From the NCBI RefSeq assembly GCF_000422965.1, contig NZ_AUHB01000012.1, positions 62,001 through 126,000 of the forward strand: a stretch of 64,000 nucleotides of DNA. The letters are read 5' to 3'. Each line of letters begins with the position of its first letter. The stretch's first letter is position 1. Made by a program: the position numbers and the translations under genes. Positions 60,468-64,000 of this stretch are shown in pieces. Source of the DNA: Pleomorphomonas oryzae DSM 16300 (lineage in GTDB: Bacteria; Pseudomonadota; Alphaproteobacteria; Rhizobiales; Pleomorphomonadaceae). Below the pieces are notes generated by a model that saw nothing but the letters and a program-made list of their open reading frames with translations, did not search any database and had not been told where the DNA came from.

Positions 60468-60484
60468 TCGGCAAATATTGCCTA
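60468..60484. promoter_or_regulatory. ftr-like palindrome next to the flgB CtrA box
   Basis: TCGGCA (60468-60473), AATAT, TGCCTA (60479-60484): a core GGCA-N5-TGCC with the same spacer length as the other sites. It lies 7 bp downstream of the CtrA box, where a bound FlbD could repress, as known for the Caulobacter fliF promoter. Confidence 0.5.
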
Positions 60485-60589
60485 TGGTTTCAGGTTGCGA
60501 ATCCTTGTCGGGGATCGCGACTTCCAGGGCGCCGCTCCCCAGGCGGTGTTTGGCTGCTGGATTGGCCGCCATTTCCGGTGAGTTGTTCA

Positions 60590-61000
60590 ATGTCGATGAC
60601 CGATCTGCCGGTTTTGCAGGCCCTCAAAGGAAAGCTTCGTTTTCACGAGACGCGGCAAAAAGTGCTCGCCGAGAACGTCGCCAACGCTGAGACACCAGGC
60701 TATACGGCGCGCGACATCAAGGCACCGGACTTCTTCCGCGTGGCGGTGGATGGCGATGCCGATGCCGGTGTCTCGACCGTGCTGACCAACCCGATGCACA
60801 TCGCCGGGCCGGCCATTGGCAACGGCACGCCGTTCCGTCCCGAGAAGGTCGGCGGCTACGACGTGACGCCCGATGGCAACGCGGTGTCGCTCGAAGACCA
60901 GATGATGAAGGTCACCAGCAACCAGATGGATTTCCAGACGGTGACGTCGCTCTATCAGCGCAGCCTCGGCCTTCTGAAAACCGCTGTCGGCAAGAAGTGA
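60590..61000 (+). CDS. flgB: Flagellar proximal rod protein FlgB
   Basis: A 136-residue rod protein: LPVLQALKGKLRFHETRQKV, LAENVANAETPGYTARDIKA and the C-terminal NQMDFQTVTSLYQRSLGLLK. The ATG at 60590 (MSMTDLP) has GGTGAG upstream; GTG at 60578 is less likely. It is first of the operon flgB-flgC-fliE-fliQ-fliR-flhB. A CtrA box and ftr-like site lie 105-145 bp upstream. Confidence 0.93.
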   Translation: MSMTDLPVLQALKGKLRFHETRQKVLAENVANAETPGYTARDIKAPDFFRVAVDGDADAGVSTVLTNPMHIAGPAIGNGTPFRPEKVGGYDVTPDGNAVSLEDQMMKVTSNQMDFQTVTSLYQRSLGLLKTAVGKK

Positions 61001-61009
61001 GGTAAGGCC

Positions 61010-61420
61010 ATGGATTTTCTCAAGACACTGATGATCTCCTCCGCCGGCCTCAAGGTGCAGACCGGCCGCATGCGGATCATCGCCGAAAACGTCGCCAACG
61101 CCGACTCGGTGGCTTCCACGCCCGGGGGCGACCCCTATCGGCGCCAGATTCCTACCGTGACGTCCAAGTTCGACAAGGAACTCGGGGCTGAAATGGTGCG
61201 GCTCGGCAAGGTGGTGCCCGACCGCACCGACTTCGAGGTGAAATACGAGCCGAACAGCCCGGCCGCGGATGCGCGTGGCAACGTCAAGTATCCCAACGTG
61301 TCGCCGCTCATCGAGATGGTCGACATGCAGAGCGCGCAGCGCACCTACGAGGCCAACCTCAACGTGGTCTCGTCGACGCGTAACATGCTTCAGAAGACCA
61401 TCGACATCCTGCGCGGCTGA
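61010..61420 (+). CDS. flgC: Flagellar proximal rod protein FlgC
   Basis: A 136-residue rod protein: MDFLKTLMISSAGLKVQTGR, MRIIAENVANADSVASTPGG and the C-terminal MVDMQSAQRTYEANLNVVSS with NMLQKTIDILRG. Nine bases separate it from flgB. It pairs with FlgB in the proximal rod. Confidence 0.95.
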   Translation: MDFLKTLMISSAGLKVQTGRMRIIAENVANADSVASTPGGDPYRRQIPTVTSKFDKELGAEMVRLGKVVPDRTDFEVKYEPNSPAADARGNVKYPNVSPLIEMVDMQSAQRTYEANLNVVSSTRNMLQKTIDILRG

Positions 61421-61506
61421 ACCGGTCGACCGTTTTATTTTACCGCAGTTCCTGACGCAAAGCCGCGACGTGCTCTTGCCGGAATTGCCCCAGAGGGATC
61501 ACCGTC

Positions 61507-61848
61507 ATGGCGCTTACCACCACCGCGCTCAATGCCAGTCATGTGTATGGCGCCATGTCGAAGCTGGCGAATCGCGGCCAGTCGGGGCAGGCTATGGACG
61601 CGACGGCCAGTCTGGCCGGTGGGGCGAAGTCGTCCGATTTCGGCGCCATGCTGCGCGATCAAGTGCAGCAGGTGGTCGACCAGGGCAACGCCTCGGAGGC
61701 CAAGCAGGCGAGCTACATGGCCGGCAAGGGCGACATCATTGACGTCGTCACCGCCGTGTCGGAAGCCGAGGTGGCGCTCGATACCATGGTGTCGGTGCGC
61801 GACAAGGTGATCTCGGCCTATGAGGAAATCATGCGCATGGCGATCTGA
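61507..61848 (+). CDS. fliE: Flagellar hook-basal body complex protein FliE
   Basis: A 113-residue FliE, which links the MS ring to the rod. The conserved C-terminal half is DFGAMLRDQVQQVVDQGNAS and DVVTAVSEAEVALDTMVSVR, ending SAYEEIMRMAI. The ATG at 61507 has GAGGG upstream. It follows flgC after 86 bp and precedes fliQ by 27 bp. Confidence 0.93.
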   Translation: MALTTTALNASHVYGAMSKLANRGQSGQAMDATASLAGGAKSSDFGAMLRDQVQQVVDQGNASEAKQASYMAGKGDIIDVVTAVSEAEVALDTMVSVRDKVISAYEEIMRMAI

Positions 61849-61875
61849 CGCCGGCGCGGGCTCGGAGCGGACGGA

Positions 61876-62139
61876 ATGGGTGGCGCTGAGGTTCTCGACC
61901 TGGCCCGGACCGCGATCTGGGTAACCATCAAGATTGCGGCGCCGGTAATGCTGACCGGCCTCGCGGTCGGTTTTGTCGTGTCGCTGTTTCAGGCGCTGAC
62001 ACAAATCCAGGAACAGACGCTGGCCTTCATTCCGAAGATCCTGTCGATCTTCGTCGTGCTGCTCCTGACGCTGCCCTTTATGGCGGATTCGCTCAACAGC
62101 TTCATGATCACCCTTTCCGAGTGGATCGTTCGCGGATGA
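61876..62139 (+). CDS. fliQ: Flagellar export gate protein FliQ
   Basis: An 87-residue protein with two membrane helices: VTIKIAAPVMLTGLAVGFVV and the LSIFVVLLLTLPFMADSLNS region, with the hinge SLFQALTQIQEQTLAFIPK that is the family signature. Four copies join FliP and FliR in the export gate. The stop overlaps the fliR start (ATGA). Confidence 0.95.
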   Translation: MGGAEVLDLARTAIWVTIKIAAPVMLTGLAVGFVVSLFQALTQIQEQTLAFIPKILSIFVVLLLTLPFMADSLNSFMITLSEWIVRG

Positions 62140-62900
62140 CCATTCACATCCTTCCCGATGTGACGGTAGTGTTCCTCCTGCTGTTCGCCCGGATCGGCGC
62201 GCTCTGCATGCTGATGCCCGGCATCGGCGAGCAGACGATATCGTCGCGCGTTCGCTTGACCTTCGCCCTGCTGCTCACCGTCGTCTTTTATCCAGTGCTG
62301 TCCAACCGGCTGCCGACCGGGCTTGCCAACGATATGAGCCGGTTGATCTTCACGCTGGTCGCCGAGGTGATCATCGGCGTCGCCATCGGCCTCACCGCCC
62401 GCCTGCTGATGAGCGTGATCCAGACGGCGGGCACCGCCATTGCGTCCGACATCGGCCTGGGGTTTGCCCAGAGTGTCGATCCCACCATGGGGCAACAGGG
62501 CGCCATCATTTCGTCCTTCCTGTCGGTGACGGGCGTCACCGTCATTTTCGTGACCGACCTGCACCATGTGGCGCTGGCCGGCATCGCCGGCAGCTACACC
62601 ATGTTTCCGCCCGGCGAGATGGTGCCGGTGGCCGACTTCAAGGACGCCGCCATTCTGACCATCGCCGAGTCCTTCAAGACGGCGCTGCAGATTGCCGCGC
62701 CCTTCATGGTATTTGCCCTGGTCTACAATCTCGGTCTCGGCGTGTTGCAGAAGCTGATGCCTCAGTTCCAGGTCTACTTCCTGGCAATGCCGCTCACCAT
62801 CATGATCGGTCTTGCCATCCTCGCGTCGCTGATCGCCACCATCCTCGGCCTCTACCGGTCCTTCCTGGAAACCGGTCTGATGCGCCTCATCCCCAGTTGA
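62136..62900 (+). CDS. fliR: Flagellar export gate protein FliR
   Basis: A 254-residue membrane protein with about six helices. LLFARIGALCMLMPGIGEQT, EVIIGVAIGLTARLLMSVIQ and GTAIASDIGLGFAQSVDPTM are standard FliR segments. The ATG at 62136 overlaps fliQ by 4 bp and is chosen over one five codons upstream. The downstream gap to flhB is 7 bp. Confidence 0.94.
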   Translation: MTIHILPDVTVVFLLLFARIGALCMLMPGIGEQTISSRVRLTFALLLTVVFYPVLSNRLPTGLANDMSRLIFTLVAEVIIGVAIGLTARLLMSVIQTAGTAIASDIGLGFAQSVDPTMGQQGAIISSFLSVTGVTVIFVTDLHHVALAGIAGSYTMFPPGEMVPVADFKDAAILTIAESFKTALQIAAPFMVFALVYNLGLGVLQKLMPQFQVYFLAMPLTIMIGLAILASLIATILGLYRSFLETGLMRLIPS

Positions 62901-62907
62901 GGTAGCC

Positions 62908-63984
62908 ATGGCCGGTTCGGACGACGACAGCGACAAAACAGAAGAACCTACCCAACGAAAACTCGAGCAGGCGCACGAGCAGGGCGACGTCATCAAGAGC
63001 ATGGAGGTGAGCACCTTCTTTGGGCTCGTCGCCGTGACTGCCGTCATCGGGCTCACCGGTTCAAGCATGACCAGCCTGCTGCTGCCGAACTTGCGTGGCC
63101 TCATCGAGCATGCTGCCGAGATTACCGTCGATGGGGGTGGTTTGCGCCGCCTCTACTTCACGCTGGTCGGCGGCTTTCTGATCGCACTGGCCTTTCCACT
63201 GGTGCTGATGGCGCTCGGCGGTATCGCCGGCAACCTTGCTCAGCACCGCATGGTGTTTTCGTGGAAATCGCTGGAGCCCCGGTTCGACAAGGTGTCACCG
63301 CTCGCCGGCCTCAAGCGCATGTTCTCGCCGGAGAGCCTGGCCAACTTCGTCAAGGGCCTCCTGAAGATCGCCATGCTCGGCACCGTGATGGTGTCCGTGC
63401 TGTGGCCGGAGCGCGACCGGCTCGACGCGCTTGTTACCATTGACATTGCGCGCACGATCCCGGTGGCGGAATCGCTGACGTTGCGCATGCTCGGCTTCAT
63501 GTTGGCGCTGATGTTTTTCATCGCTGCCATCGACTATTTGTGGGCGCGCTTCCGCTACATGAAGCGCCAGCGCATGTCGCTGCAGGAAGTCAAGGACGAG
63601 CACAAGCAGACCGAAGGCGACCCTCACATCAAGGGCCGTATCCGGGCGATACGTATGCAGCGGGCCAAGCAGCGCATGATGCAGAAGGTGCCGGAGGCGA
63701 CGGTGGTGGTCACCAACCCGACCCATTATGCCGTGGCGCTGAAATACGACCAGTCGACGCCGGCGCCGATCTGCGTCGCCAAGGGTGTCGACGAGGTTGC
63801 CCTGCGCATCCGCGAGCTTGCGAAAACCTCTGATGTGCCGATCGTCGAAAACCCGCCGCTCGCCCGCGCGCTCTATGCCAGCGTCGATCTCGACGAAGCC
63901 ATCCCCGAGCAGCACTACAAGGCGGTAGCGCAGGTGGTGGGCTACGTCATGAATCTCAAGAAGAAGGCGAGCTGGCGGTCGTGA
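62908..63984 (+). CDS. flhB: Flagellar export switch protein FlhB
   Basis: A 358-residue protein: N-terminal DKTEEPTQRKLEQAHEQGDV, four membrane helices (about 35-215), and a cytoplasmic domain with the self-cleaving NPTH motif at 270-273 (VVTNPTHYAVALKYD). FlhB switches export from hook to filament substrates. It is complete, ending 16 bp before the window edge. GTGA or an adjacent ATG at the end suggests another coupled gene downstream. Confidence 0.96.
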   Translation: MAGSDDDSDKTEEPTQRKLEQAHEQGDVIKSMEVSTFFGLVAVTAVIGLTGSSMTSLLLPNLRGLIEHAAEITVDGGGLRRLYFTLVGGFLIALAFPLVLMALGGIAGNLAQHRMVFSWKSLEPRFDKVSPLAGLKRMFSPESLANFVKGLLKIAMLGTVMVSVLWPERDRLDALVTIDIARTIPVAESLTLRMLGFMLALMFFIAAIDYLWARFRYMKRQRMSLQEVKDEHKQTEGDPHIKGRIRAIRMQRAKQRMMQKVPEATVVVTNPTHYAVALKYDQSTPAPICVAKGVDEVALRIRELAKTSDVPIVENPPLARALYASVDLDEAIPEQHYKAVAQVVGYVMNLKKKASWRS

Positions 63985-64000
63985 ATGAGCATGACCACGA
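63981..64000 (+). CDS. Start of a downstream gene, cut by the window edge
   Basis: After flhB, a GTG at 63981 (overlapping the stop as GTGA) would read V-N-E-H-D-H, and an ATG at 63985 would read M-S-M-T-T. Too short to identify; listed only because the coupling pattern suggests the operon continues. Confidence 0.3.

Larger units (their letters stand above)
60197..60589. other. 393-bp divergent control region between fliO and flgB
   Basis: It contains a perfect CtrA box (60445-60460) and an adjacent ftr-like palindrome (60468-60484). The rest (60197-60440) has no gene or clear element; it presumably includes the fliO-fliP promoter. Confidence 0.6.

Noticed and set aside
1-64000. Search by eye for tRNA, rRNA, CRISPR arrays, insertion sequences, integrase genes and phage genes
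   Set aside because: No convincing example was seen on either strand; repeats present are coding repeats or the small palindromes at 8763-8883.

Overview
This is a high-GC alphaproteobacterial chromosome segment. It most likely comes from the order Hyphomicrobiales (Rhizobiales). The evidence is a 2031-residue homologue of the growth-pole-ring protein GPR/RgsE of unipolarly growing rhizobia, the FlbT/FlaF/FliX/PflI flagellar proteins, and an alphaproteobacterial DksA with a degenerate zinc finger. The genus cannot be settled from the sequence alone. I found no tRNA, rRNA, CRISPR array, IS element or prophage.

Layout. 1-4.7 kb: the end of a glycosyltransferase gene, a small YjfB-like motility protein, a CheZ-type phosphatase, an MFS transporter and a dipeptide epimerase. 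5.1-9.5 kb: a four-gene Mla/PqiC-type lipid transport operon (permease, ATPase, MCE protein, outer-membrane lipoprotein) interrupted by tandem palindromic repeats. 9.6-10.5 kb: a MerR regulator overlapping a carboxymuconolactone-decarboxylase-family gene, behind a textbook 19-bp-spacer MerR promoter. 10.6-14.6 kb: a complete bufferin-type metal-response locus (bufA-bufB-bufC-doxX-sigF-nrsF) encoding a RiPP precursor, its DUF692/MNIO enzyme and DUF2063 partner, DoxX, an ECF sigma factor and its anti-sigma factor. 14.7-28.3 kb: gpr, an Hpt protein, a 2Fe-2S ferredoxin, an acyltransferase, a glutamine synthetase paralogue, SixA and a YcjX/YcjF pair.

28.4-64 kb is one long flagellar cluster: hook and junction proteins (flgE, flgK, flgL), the flbT and flaF regulators, two nearly identical tandem flagellins and a third divergent one, flaG, flgN, the rod/ring genes (flgJ-like, flgI, flgH, flgA, flgG, flgF), fliX, dksA, fliL-fliM-pflI-motE-TPR gene, fliP-fliO, and flgB-flgC-fliE-fliQ-fliR-flhB. 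The fliF, fliG, fliN, fliI, flhA, motA/B, flgD, fliK, rpoN and flbD genes are not in the window.

The regulatory DNA is unusually readable and resembles the Caulobacter scheme. Sigma-54 (-24/-12) promoters stand before flgE, flgI and flgF. A recurrent palindrome, CCGGCA-N5-TGCCGG, lies upstream of each of these and also next to CtrA-type boxes (TTAA-N7-TTAA) before fliL and flgB. This fits early genes switched on by CtrA, with FlbD (partner of FliX) activating late sigma-54 promoters and possibly repressing early ones. Both flagellin leaders share a small hairpin that contains the ribosome-binding region, a plausible target for FlbT or CsrA. A run of four hairpins with repeated TTGGG(A/G) loops lies just downstream of flgH and is not explained by any gene.
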